Assembly: GCA_033791445.1 (NCBI GenBank)
Contig: JASJGS010000198.1
Coordinates: 7,915 to 71,914 of the forward strand
Direction of reading: 5' to 3'
From: JANTGF01 sp033791445
GTDB taxonomy: Bacteria; Bacteroidota; Bacteroidia; Bacteroidales; VadinHA17
DNA: 64,000 nucleotides
Under the pieces are notes generated by a model. The model searched no databases. It was given only the letters and a program-made list of their open reading frames with translations, and was not told the origin of the DNA. A program made the position numbers and the translations under genes. Shown here piece after piece: positions 9,372 through 16,998 of the stretch (its first letter is position 1; each line of letters starts with the position of its first letter).

Positions 9372-10270
9372 TCTTTAAAATAGATTTCACCATAAACTGG
9401 CATATGATCTGACGGACAAATGCCAGCCCATGAATCTGTAAGGACTCCATGCCGTTTCACATTGACCTGGTTTTTTGTAAAAATATAATCAATCTTTTTC
9501 CCGGTTTTGCAAGCTTCATCAAACCCTCCTCCATAGGTGGAAACTGGGCCATAATGTGCTTGCTCTGAAAGATATTGGGCATCATATAATACGGTTGAAC
9601 CCGGAGTTTCAGTTAGCACTTCATAGGGGATATCACCGGATTCAAAATTAAAATCACCAGTAACCACTACGGGACTTTCTAAGGCAATATTTTGGATCTC
9701 AGTGAGCAACAATCTAGCACTTTCTTTTCTTGCAGTTTTGCCACGATGATCGAAATGAGTATTGAAAAAGAAAAAAATCTCTCCCGTTTTATTATCTTCA
9801 AATTTCCCCCAGGTAACAATTCGATTTATGGCAGCATCCCATCCTTTACTTGGAATGCTAGGAGTTTCGGAAAGCCAGATGGTTCCATCATCCAACAGGT
9901 TAAAGCGCTCTTTGAGATACATAATGGGAGCAAACTCTCCTTCTTCCTTGCCATCAGTTCTTCCAACACCAAAGCAGGCGAATTCAGGAAGCAGATTCAA
10001 CAGGTCATCCCTTTGATCAATTAAGACTTCCTGCAAACCAACAATTTCGATTTTATGAAACTGGATGAGTTCAGCAACTTTATCTTTTCTGTGGGGCCAG
10101 GCATTTGTACCATCTTTAGGATTATTATATCGAATGTTGAATGAAAGTACAGCAATAGATGAGTTTTGAGATTTTGTGGGTACTATTAAATTAGCCTCCT
10201 GAAATGAAAAAAGAAAAATTGGAATTGCAAAAAGTAGTAACTTGCTAAATACTGAATTAAGGGTTTTCAT
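9368..10270 (-). CDS. Exported endonuclease/exonuclease/phosphatase (EEP) family protein
   Basis: 300 residues with an N-terminal signal peptide (hydrophobic run about 9-24). EEP-fold motifs are visible in order: SFNIRYNNPKDG, IVGLQEVLIDQ (metal-binding Glu), FFNTHFDHRGK, VVTGDFNFESG (Asp/Asn pair) and the terminal SDHMPVYGE (catalytic Asp-His). The family includes secreted phosphodiesterases and DNases acting on nucleic acids, phosphoinositides or sphingomyelin; the substrate here is unknown. Export to the periplasm or surface argues against a DNA-repair role. It follows radA by 18 bases and may be read through from it. Confidence 0.85.
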   Translation of the reverse strand: MKTLNSVFSKLLLFAIPIFLFSFQEANLIVPTKSQNSSIAVLSFNIRYNNPKDGTNAWPHRKDKVAELIQFHKIEIVGLQEVLIDQRDDLLNLLPEFACFGVGRTDGKEEGEFAPIMYLKERFNLLDDGTIWLSETPSIPSKGWDAAINRIVTWGKFEDNKTGEIFFFFNTHFDHRGKTARKESARLLLTEIQNIALESPVVVTGDFNFESGDIPYEVLTETPGSTVLYDAQYLSEQAHYGPVSTYGGGFDEACKTGKKIDYIFTKNQVNVKRHGVLTDSWAGICPSDHMPVYGEIYFKD

Positions 10271-10288
10271 GATCTAAACGAATTGGGT

Positions 10289-11647
10289 TTAATGAAATAA
10301 TTGTTTTACAAGGTTCTCCATTTTCTCAATGGCAACAATTTCAATTTTATATTTTTTCCTGCTTAATCCTTTTTGATTGAATTTAGAAATGTAAATCTTT
10401 TCAAATCCCAGCTTCTCAGCCTCCGTAATTCTTTGTTCAATTCGGCTAACTGGCCTGATCTCGCCGGAAAGACCAACTTCAGCAGAAAAACATTTCTTCT
10501 TATTTACAGCAAAATCAAGACTTGATGATAAAATAGCGCTTACAACAGCCAGGTCAATGGCAGGATCAGATACCTTTATTCCTCCGGCAATATTCAGAAA
10601 AACATCTTTGGATGCTAATTTAAAACCCGCCCTTTTCTCAAGAACTGCAAGAAGCATGTTCAGTCTGCGTAAATCGAAGCCAGTAGATGATCGCTGGGGT
10701 GTGCCATATACCGCTGAACTCACCAGGGCTTGTGACTCAATTAAGAATGGGCGTGTTCCATCGAGGGTTGCTGAAATGGCAACTCCACTCAAATCTTCAT
10801 CAAAATGAGAAATTAAAAGTTCCGAAGGATTGGAAACCTCCCGAAGTCCTTTGTCACTCATTTCAAAAATCCCCAGCTCAGATGTAGAACCAAAACGATT
10901 TTTGTTGGCTCGTAATATTCTGTATAGGTGGTTTCTGTCACCCTCGAAGTAAAGTACAGTATCAACAATATGTTCCAGAACTTTTGGACCTGCTAAATTT
11001 CCATCTTTAGTGATATGCCCAATTAGGATGACGGGAATTCCCGTTTCTTTTGCAAATCTAAGAAGGCGACTAGCACTTTCTCTAACCTGTGAAACACTTC
11101 CTGGCGAGGACTCAATTCTGTCTGAAAATACTGTTTGGATTGAATCAATAATTACAATGCCTGGATTAATTTTTTCCAATTGATTCAATATATTTTCGAG
11201 CTTGGTTTCACAAAGGATATAACAGGTATCATTTTCTCCTCCAATTCTGTCAGCTCTTAGTCTTATTTGCTGTTCACTTTCTTCGCCAGAAACATATAGG
11301 GTACGGAATTTATTCGACTTAAGGGCTACTTGCAAAGCCATAGTTGATTTTCCAATACCAGGTTCCCCGCCAAGCAATGTTAATGAGCCTGGAACAAGTC
11401 CTCCACCTAGTAATCTGTTAAATTCAATATTATTGGTTAGAATCCGGTTATTCCCACTCATTTCAATCTCTGATAGCTTTTTCGGTTTAGATTGTATTGC
11501 AGGAGAAGAAGGAGAATATGGATCAGTCTTTTGGATAATTTCTTCTACATAGGTGTTCCATTCATTACAGGCTGGGCAATGCCCTATCCATCTGGGAGAA
11601 TCAGCACCACAGTTTTGACATAGAAATACTGTTTTGGTTTTGGCCAT
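10289..11647 (-). CDS. radA: DNA repair protein RadA (Sms)
   Basis: 452 residues. N-terminal zinc finger with Cys10, Cys13, Cys24 and Cys27; RecA-like ATPase with Walker A GGEPGIGKST (93-102); the RadA-specific KNRFG motif; and a C-terminal Lon-protease-like domain that lacks protease activity in this family. RadA is a hexameric branch-migration helicase used in recombinational repair and, in some bacteria, natural transformation. It sits in the minus-strand run panC-panD-flippase-rfaE2-radA. Confidence 0.97.
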   Translation of the reverse strand: MAKTKTVFLCQNCGADSPRWIGHCPACNEWNTYVEEIIQKTDPYSPSSPAIQSKPKKLSEIEMSGNNRILTNNIEFNRLLGGGLVPGSLTLLGGEPGIGKSTMALQVALKSNKFRTLYVSGEESEQQIRLRADRIGGENDTCYILCETKLENILNQLEKINPGIVIIDSIQTVFSDRIESSPGSVSQVRESASRLLRFAKETGIPVILIGHITKDGNLAGPKVLEHIVDTVLYFEGDRNHLYRILRANKNRFGSTSELGIFEMSDKGLREVSNPSELLISHFDEDLSGVAISATLDGTRPFLIESQALVSSAVYGTPQRSSTGFDLRRLNMLLAVLEKRAGFKLASKDVFLNIAGGIKVSDPAIDLAVVSAILSSSLDFAVNKKKCFSAEVGLSGEIRPVSRIEQRITEAEKLGFEKIYISKFNQKGLSRKKYKIEIVAIEKMENLVKQLFH

Positions 11648-11726
11648 TTAACAAATTCAAAGATTAGTAATGATAAAGCAAAATTGCAGATAATTATGAG
11701 GAAGGAAATAGTAATTTAAAAGACAA

Positions 11727-12221
11727 TTAATTAAGGCTTTTAATTTTCTTAATGATTCCCTCTGTTGAATACCCTTTGAGCAAATCGAAAGTTGTTATTT
11801 TTCCACCAATAGAGGTGACATAATCTATACCGGTTAAATCGTTGGTAACACATTCAGCCCCTTTTACCAGAACATCAGGATTGATTTCTTTAATGACATT
11901 CAGAGGATTTATATCATCAAAGAGAACAACATGGTCTACAAACTTAATGGCAGCAAGAACAATTGATCGAGTCCCATGATCCTGTATAGGACGTCCCTGA
12001 CCTTTTAATTTTGTAGAAGAGATATCTGAATGTAAGCCAACTATTAAAATATCACCCAGGTCGGAAGCTTTCGATAGAAATTCAATATGTCCCCTGTGCA
12101 TTAAATCGAAGCAACCATGGGTAAAAACAATCTTTTTTTCTTTAAACCGGTAAACTGAAAGTGCATTTGAAAGTCCCGTTATATCAGTAACTTTATCCTG
12201 GATAAAATAATACTGGTTCAT
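11727..12221 (-). CDS. rfaE2: D-glycero-beta-D-manno-heptose 1-phosphate adenylyltransferase (stand-alone RfaE2 domain)
   Basis: 164 residues, a single cytidylyltransferase-like nucleotidyltransferase domain. The signature GCFDLMHRGH occupies residues 36-45 with the catalytic HxGH pair His42/His45. A KGAE motif near residue 115 and a final YSTEGII stretch fit the ADP-heptose synthase C-terminal domain (HldE/RfaE domain 2). The kinase half is absent, as is usual where the two functions are separate genes. Predicted role: activating heptose phosphate for lipopolysaccharide core. A glycerol-3-phosphate cytidylyltransferase is the main alternative but the KGAE region favours RfaE2. Confidence 0.87.
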   Translation of the reverse strand: MNQYYFIQDKVTDITGLSNALSVYRFKEKKIVFTHGCFDLMHRGHIEFLSKASDLGDILIVGLHSDISSTKLKGQGRPIQDHGTRSIVLAAIKFVDHVVLFDDINPLNVIKEINPDVLVKGAECVTNDLTGIDYVTSIGGKITTFDLLKGYSTEGIIKKIKSLN

Positions 12222-12238
12222 TATTATGCTTGTTTTGT

Positions 12239-13249
12239 TTATTCTGCAATATAAGATTTTTTATTCTGCATTAAAACAAAATAAAGGGAAATTACACCTA
12301 AAATTACTACCATAAGCATTTGTGATTCATGTGATATGGTGGCATATACAAGCCCTTTCTCACGAGGAATACCGTATAAGGTCAAACCCATTGAAACAAG
12401 CCAATGAAATGCACCAATTCCTCCCTGCACAGGAGCTACCATACCCAGCGATCCAATAACCAACAAGAAAAGGCCATCAATGGGACCTAATCCTGAAGTT
12501 TCAGGAAGGGAAAAAACCATGGTCCAGGTCATCAAAAAATACATTGACCAAATAAATAAAGTGTGGAAAATAAAAGCGGGAAACTTTTTCATTTTAAACA
12601 CAGACTTTAAACCGGTAATAACCCCCAGAACTAACTTCTTAACTTTTTTGAATATGGTTAAATGGGCAAATTTATCTCTATAAAACCAGAGAATGACAAT
12701 AAGTGAGATGATGGAAAGCAACAAAAACCATATCCAATTTGAAGATGGAAATAATCCTGATAGTTTTTGACTGATTGGTATAAAAATGTGTTGTTTCATA
12801 AAATCGCCGAAGAAATCCATTTTAGCGAAAAAAATGGCAATAGTTATGAATATTAGCATTAACAGATCAATGGAACGCTCTACAATTACTGTACCTATAA
12901 GCGAATCAAAAGGGATTTTATCAGTTTTGTGAAGAGAGCCACACCTGGTAATCTCCCCTAGTCGCGGCGCAGCCAGGTTAGCAAAATAACCGATCATAAC
13001 TGCGTAAAATGTATTGGTTGTTTTAGGATTGTATCCCAAAGGTTCAATTAGAAGCTTCCAGCGCATAGCTCGGCTAATATGACTAAGTACTCCAAAAGAA
13101 AGAGCAAGAGCTACCCACCAGTAATTTGCTTGCTTCAGGTCAACCCACAATTCTTTAAGGTTGATACCTTTGAAGGCCAGAAACAACATGGCAATTCCAA
13201 TTAAGAGAAATAGCAGGTATTTTACAACATTAAAGATTTTTTTTCTCAA
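12239..13249 (-). CDS. Lysylphosphatidylglycerol synthase/UPF0104 family membrane protein (flippase-like)
   Basis: 337 residues if translation starts at the TTG at 13247-13249, giving the basic N-terminus RKKIFNVVKY followed by the first helix. An upstream ATG at 13327 would add 26 residues but would overlap panD by 68 bases, so I prefer the TTG. Eight or so hydrophobic helices and the blocks SRAMRWKLLI and NLAAPRLGEITRC are those of the PF03706 family, which includes the flippase half of MprF and the dolichol-linked or glycosyl lipid transporters. No catalytic synthase domain is present. Substrate unknown; a lipid carrier is likely. Confidence 0.8.
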   Translation of the reverse strand: MRKKIFNVVKYLLFLLIGIAMLFLAFKGINLKELWVDLKQANYWWVALALSFGVLSHISRAMRWKLLIEPLGYNPKTTNTFYAVMIGYFANLAAPRLGEITRCGSLHKTDKIPFDSLIGTVIVERSIDLLMLIFITIAIFFAKMDFFGDFMKQHIFIPISQKLSGLFPSSNWIWFLLLSIISLIVILWFYRDKFAHLTIFKKVKKLVLGVITGLKSVFKMKKFPAFIFHTLFIWSMYFLMTWTMVFSLPETSGLGPIDGLFLLVIGSLGMVAPVQGGIGAFHWLVSMGLTLYGIPREKGLVYATISHESQMLMVVILGVISLYFVLMQNKKSYIAE

Positions 13250-13259
13250 GACGAGATAA

Positions 13260-13610
13260 TTAGAGAATTTTGTTGGATAAGGTATCTGGAAATAAAAGAG
13301 TTGGTTTAAAAGATTTAGCCTCTTCAAGGTCCATCATAGCATAGGTGATAAGAATGATTACATCTCCTACTGCAGCTTTACGAGCAGCAGCTCCATTCAA
13401 ACAGATGTCACCAGAACCTCTTTCTCCTTTTATTACATATGTTTCCAACCTTTCACCATTGTTTATGTTCACTACCTGAACTTTTTCATTTTCAATAATT
13501 CTGGCAGCATCCATTAAATTTTCATCAATAGTTATACTTCCAACATATTGCAGATTGGCCTCAGTAACGGTAACCTTATGGATTTTTGACTTAACTACTT
13601 CTATAAACAT
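13260..13610 (-). CDS. panD: Aspartate 1-decarboxylase
   Basis: 116 residues. The self-processing site Gly24-Ser25 in QYVGSITID generates the pyruvoyl cofactor, and Lys9 and the GERGSGDICLNGAAAR region belong to the active site and fold. It makes beta-alanine for pantothenate and coenzyme A, and panC, the next enzyme, lies 115 bases upstream on the same strand. A well-formed promoter (13618-13648) is placed so close that the mRNA may have almost no leader. Confidence 0.97.
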   Translation of the reverse strand: MFIEVVKSKIHKVTVTEANLQYVGSITIDENLMDAARIIENEKVQVVNINNGERLETYVIKGERGSGDICLNGAAARKAAVGDVIILITYAMMDLEEAKSFKPTLLFPDTLSNKIL

Positions 13611-13617
13611 AGCGATG

Positions 13618-13648
13618 CAAAGTTACGGATAATGAATTGAAGTGCAAA
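13618..13648 (-). promoter_or_regulatory. Bacteroidota-type promoter of panD
   Basis: On the minus strand TTTG (13648-13645), a 19-base spacer, then TAACTTTG (13625-13618). Both elements and the spacing match the -33/-7 consensus. The predicted start of transcription, about 4-7 bases after the -7 box, falls at 13611-13614, next to the panD ATG at 13610. Confidence 0.6.
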
Positions 13649-13725
13649 AACATCATTATTTTTCCACCTAAAATTAAGTAACAACAATTGTACCGGATAT
13701 ATGAATTTGAGTATTATTCTTCTGC

Positions 13726-14559
13726 TTAAATTCTAATATTATCTATTAATCTGATATTACCAACCCTTACAGCAACACAACCAAAAATTTGTATTGCAGG
13801 GTCCCAATCTGAAATTGGCAACAAGCTTTTACCATCTACAATCTCAAAGTATTCTACTGAAAGTAAGGCGCTTTCATTCAAAAAGTCAATAGTTATCTGT
13901 TTGAGTTCTTTAACAGATATCTCTTTTGAAAGGGATGGTACATTGGACAAGGCCTGGTAAATTCTTGCAGATTCTTTCCTTTCAGCTGGACTTAGCAGTT
14001 GGTTTCTTGAACTCATTGCCAATCCATCAGATTCCCTGACAATAGGGCAGCCAATTATTTCAACTGGAGACTGTATGATCTCAATCAGTTTTCGTATAAT
14101 AGCAAGTTGCTGAAGGTCTTTTTCACCAAAATATGCTTTAGCAGGATTAATTGTATCAAAAAGCTTACTTACAATCTGTGCAACACCATTAAAGTGGCCT
14201 GAACGATGCATCCCCTCCATGACTTTTTCCAGGTTTCCAAAGTCAAAAATTCGATTGTCAGGTTTGGGGTACATTTCATTTACACTGGGGATAAATACAA
14301 TATCATCTGGCCTTAGCAGATGATCTAAAGCTGCCAGATCTTTTGTGTTGTTCCTTGGATAGTTGTTTAAATCGTTTTTATCATTGAATTGAGTTGGATT
14401 CACAAAAATACTTACAACGATATTTTGGTTTTCTAGAATAGCAGCCTCAACTAATGAAAAATGGCCAATATGAAGGGCTCCCATAGTAGGAACAAATCCT
14501 AATTTTTCCCCTCCTTTGTTTATATTGGCGAGTTCTGATTTAGTATAAACAACTTTCAT
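13726..14559 (-). CDS. panC: Pantothenate synthetase (pantoate-beta-alanine ligase)
   Basis: 277 residues from the ATG at 14557-14559; a TTG four codons upstream is open too but adds nothing that is conserved. The nucleotidyltransferase signature VPTMGALHIGH is near the N-terminus, followed by SIFVNPTQF, YFGEKDLQQL and IVRESDGLAMSSRN (the KMSKS-like loop). It condenses pantoate with beta-alanine using ATP. It is paired with panD downstream and is divergent from the glycogen-synthase-like gene. Confidence 0.96.
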   Translation of the reverse strand: MKVVYTKSELANINKGGEKLGFVPTMGALHIGHFSLVEAAILENQNIVVSIFVNPTQFNDKNDLNNYPRNNTKDLAALDHLLRPDDIVFIPSVNEMYPKPDNRIFDFGNLEKVMEGMHRSGHFNGVAQIVSKLFDTINPAKAYFGEKDLQQLAIIRKLIEIIQSPVEIIGCPIVRESDGLAMSSRNQLLSPAERKESARIYQALSNVPSLSKEISVKELKQITIDFLNESALLSVEYFEIVDGKSLLPISDWDPAIQIFGCVAVRVGNIRLIDNIRI

Positions 14560-14579
14560 AAATAGTAGCAAGGTTTACA

Positions 14580-14587
14580 CAAATATA
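14580..14587 (-). promoter_or_regulatory. -7 box of panC
   Basis: TATATTTG on the minus strand (TAnnTTTG). A transcript would begin near 14574 with a leader of about 15 bases. A TTG at 14613-14611 lies 23 bases upstream, at the edge of the accepted spacing. Confidence 0.4.
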
Positions 14588-14693
14588 TATTTTAATATTT
14601 GTAAATTGTCCAACAATATAATTTTAAATGGGTCCCAATTATTAAAAGGTCTCGAAATATGTGAAAAAAGCTCAAAAAATTGATTTTTTTTAC

Positions 14694-14701
14694 TAATTTC
14701 G
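14694..14701 (+). promoter_or_regulatory. Possible -7 box of the glycogen-synthase-like gene
   Basis: TAATTTCG, one base from TAnnTTTG. The same TAnnTTCG variant appears before ald, tdh and the wbp operon in this window. A start near 14707 would give a leader of about 27 bases. Confidence 0.3.
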
Positions 14702-14733
14702 CACATCGTTTTGAACCTTAAGGCCTTTGATAG

Positions 14734-15564
14734 ATGGAAAAGTACAAAATTTTATATGTTTCTCAAGAAATCACGCCTTATCTCCCAGAAAATGAGATGT
14801 CTGAAGTTGGAAGATATCTTCCTCAATTGATGCAGGAAGAAGGATGTAAGATCCGAACATTTATGCCCAGGTATGGGGTTGTAAATGAAAGACGTAACCA
14901 ACTGCATGAAGTAATCAGGTTATCAGGGATGAACTTAATAATTGACGATACTGATCACCCTCTCATTATAAAAGTTGCATCTATTCAAGCAGCTCGTATG
15001 CAGGTGTATTTTATTGATAATGAAGAGTATTTTCATCGTAGATCTGTATTAACCAATAAGAAGGAGAAAGATTTTAAAGATAACGATGAACGTGCCATTT
15101 TCTTTGCCCGTGGCGTACTTGAAACGGTAAAAAAATTAAGATGGTCTCCTGACATTATCCATTGTATTGGATGGTTTAGTGGCCTTGTTCCGGTTTACCT
15201 CAAGAATAACTATTTTGATGATCCGCTATTTATGAACTCCAAAGTTATATATTCGGTCTATAATGATACTTTTTCGAAGCCTTTAAATAAGGATTTACCT
15301 AAGAAATTAATGCTCGAGGGCATTAAAAAAGAAGATTTATCGTTACTTAATTCAACAGACTTTGTAGATCTTAATAAGCTTGCAATTCATCATTCTGATG
15401 GGGTAATTAATGGAAGTCAGGAAATGATGCCTGAGATTCAGGGATATATAAATGAGTTAAATATTCCAAATTTAGAATATCAGGGGAATGAAAATTATGC
15501 ACAGGCTTATTCGGATTTTTATGACCGGATTTTAAATGGAGCTTCAAATGATTCAGACCAATAA
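14734..15564 (+). CDS. Glycogen/starch synthase N-terminal-domain protein (GT5-like, half length)
   Basis: 276 residues resembling only the N-terminal Rossmann half of GT5 glycogen synthases: KILYVSQEITPY at the start, then SEVGRYLPQLM, RTFMPRYGVVNER, DIIHCIGWFSGLVPVYLK and a final SQEMMPEIQGYI. The C-terminal nucleotide-sugar-binding half is missing (full enzymes have about 480 residues). The KTGGL loop that contacts ADP-glucose is replaced by ENEMSEVGR. It is therefore unlikely to be an active glycogen synthase. Its stop overlaps the start of the next gene, so the two are probably translated together. Function unknown. Confidence 0.8.
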   Translation: MEKYKILYVSQEITPYLPENEMSEVGRYLPQLMQEEGCKIRTFMPRYGVVNERRNQLHEVIRLSGMNLIIDDTDHPLIIKVASIQAARMQVYFIDNEEYFHRRSVLTNKKEKDFKDNDERAIFFARGVLETVKKLRWSPDIIHCIGWFSGLVPVYLKNNYFDDPLFMNSKVIYSVYNDTFSKPLNKDLPKKLMLEGIKKEDLSLLNSTDFVDLNKLAIHHSDGVINGSQEMMPEIQGYINELNIPNLEYQGNENYAQAYSDFYDRILNGASNDSDQ

Positions 15565-16825
15565 GCCCTATTTCAGGGCCTTTTTTTTACTTATCTTACC
15601 ATTGTTTTTTCTTTTTTTTACTGCTTGTGAGGAGGAACCAAGTGGTATTGGGATTGATCTTAAATTACCTGAACAGAGACTGAATGTCTTTTTTTCTGAT
15701 ACGAGCAGGTTTCAGGCCCTAACTTTTACTCAAGATTCAGTTCGTAGTGATGAGCCAGCTGTTTCACTTTTGGGTTCAATGGATGATCCGGTATTTGGTA
15801 ATTCAAAAGCGAATATTCTTACACAAATTGTACTTTCAGAAAGGCTATACCCTGGTGAAAATGCACATGTAGATTCCCTTCTTTTTATTATTAAGCCAGG
15901 TGGTTTTTATGGAGATGAAAACTCTGAGTTTAATTTAAGTGTGTTCCAATCCAAAACTAGAGTTTATAAAGACTCTGCTTATTATTCCAACTTGAATGTT
16001 ACCGATTCACTTGACATTAATTCTGTAGGTAGCACTACATATCTTCCAGGTGATTCCTTAATTAAGATTTATCTTAATCCAACATTTGGCGATTGGTTGA
16101 TATCTGATACTTCTGCACTGGTTAGTCAATCTGCTTTTCAAGACCACTTTAATGGTTTTTATGTATCAGCAGAAGATTATTTAGGAGGAACTGGTGCTGT
16201 CACCTATATAGATTTATTATCTGCTGAGACACAGATTATTATGTATTATGGGAATTCCGAGGAGGACTCCTTGGTGTATCCATTTGATATTAATACTACC
16301 TCGGCCAGGATAAACCTTTTTGATCATAATCCAAGTACTGCAGATGAGGCTCAGAAAATACATCATTTAGATGACAATATTGAGGATACCATCTCATATG
16401 TTCAAGGCATGGCAGGAGTATATACCAAATTGGTACTTCCCTTTTTTGAAACCTGGAGAGATTCTATTCCAATGGCTGTAAATCAGGCTCAAATCATCAT
16501 TAGCCTTTATGATACATCTTCAACTCAAGATTATCTTCCTGCAAATGAATATGATCTTTTTGTAAAAAATGAAGATGGACAATTGAACGTAATTTTTGAT
16601 AATTACCTGGGGGCCAATTATTTTGGAGGAACACTTGAGGATGGAGAAATTAGTTTTAATATTGCCACACATCTACAAGATTACCTGGATGGTAAAACAG
16701 ATGAGAATGAATTTTACTTATTTGTAAAATCTCAGGCTTATATTCCAAATCGAAGTATTTTAACTAGCTCATTAAATTCTAAAAATCTTAAATTTAGACT
16801 TACCTATACCCGATATTCTGATTAA
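15536..16825 (+). CDS. DUF4270 family lipoprotein
   Basis: 429 residues from the ATG at 15536 (a second in-frame ATG is at 15548). A long hydrophobic signal ends in a lipobox FFTAC, then CEEEPSGIGIDL. The body contains repeated phrases of the DUF4270 family (SLLGSMDDPVFG, NILTQIVLSE, DSLLFII, YFGGTLEDGEISFNIATHLQDYL). It is likely an outer-membrane or surface lipoprotein with beta-sandwich repeats; no function is established. It overlaps the preceding gene by 29 bases and lies 173 bases before glmS. Confidence 0.85.
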   Translation: MELQMIQTNKPYFRAFFLLILPLFFLFFTACEEEPSGIGIDLKLPEQRLNVFFSDTSRFQALTFTQDSVRSDEPAVSLLGSMDDPVFGNSKANILTQIVLSERLYPGENAHVDSLLFIIKPGGFYGDENSEFNLSVFQSKTRVYKDSAYYSNLNVTDSLDINSVGSTTYLPGDSLIKIYLNPTFGDWLISDTSALVSQSAFQDHFNGFYVSAEDYLGGTGAVTYIDLLSAETQIIMYYGNSEEDSLVYPFDINTTSARINLFDHNPSTADEAQKIHHLDDNIEDTISYVQGMAGVYTKLVLPFFETWRDSIPMAVNQAQIIISLYDTSSTQDYLPANEYDLFVKNEDGQLNVIFDNYLGANYFGGTLEDGEISFNIATHLQDYLDGKTDENEFYLFVKSQAYIPNRSILTSSLNSKNLKFRLTYTRYSD

Positions 16826-16998
16826 ATTCAGTTAGAATATATTTTTTCTTACTATGAATGTATCTATGTTATAATTTAGATTCAAGGAGTAGTTCTTAAT
16901 TTAACTATCAGATTCTTTAATATTCGTAACAAACTGATTACTTAGTTCGTATATAAATTAATATATAGTTAGTTGTTAAATGTTAATAAAGAATATAG

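Noticed and set aside
13250..13327. Upstream ATG start for the UPF0104 membrane protein
   Set aside because: It would overlap panD by 68 bases and adds residues (LNQLFYFQIPYPTK) unlike the family; the TTG at 13247-13249 is better.
14734..15564. Functional glycogen synthase glgA
   Set aside because: The C-terminal catalytic half is absent and the KTGGL loop is changed.
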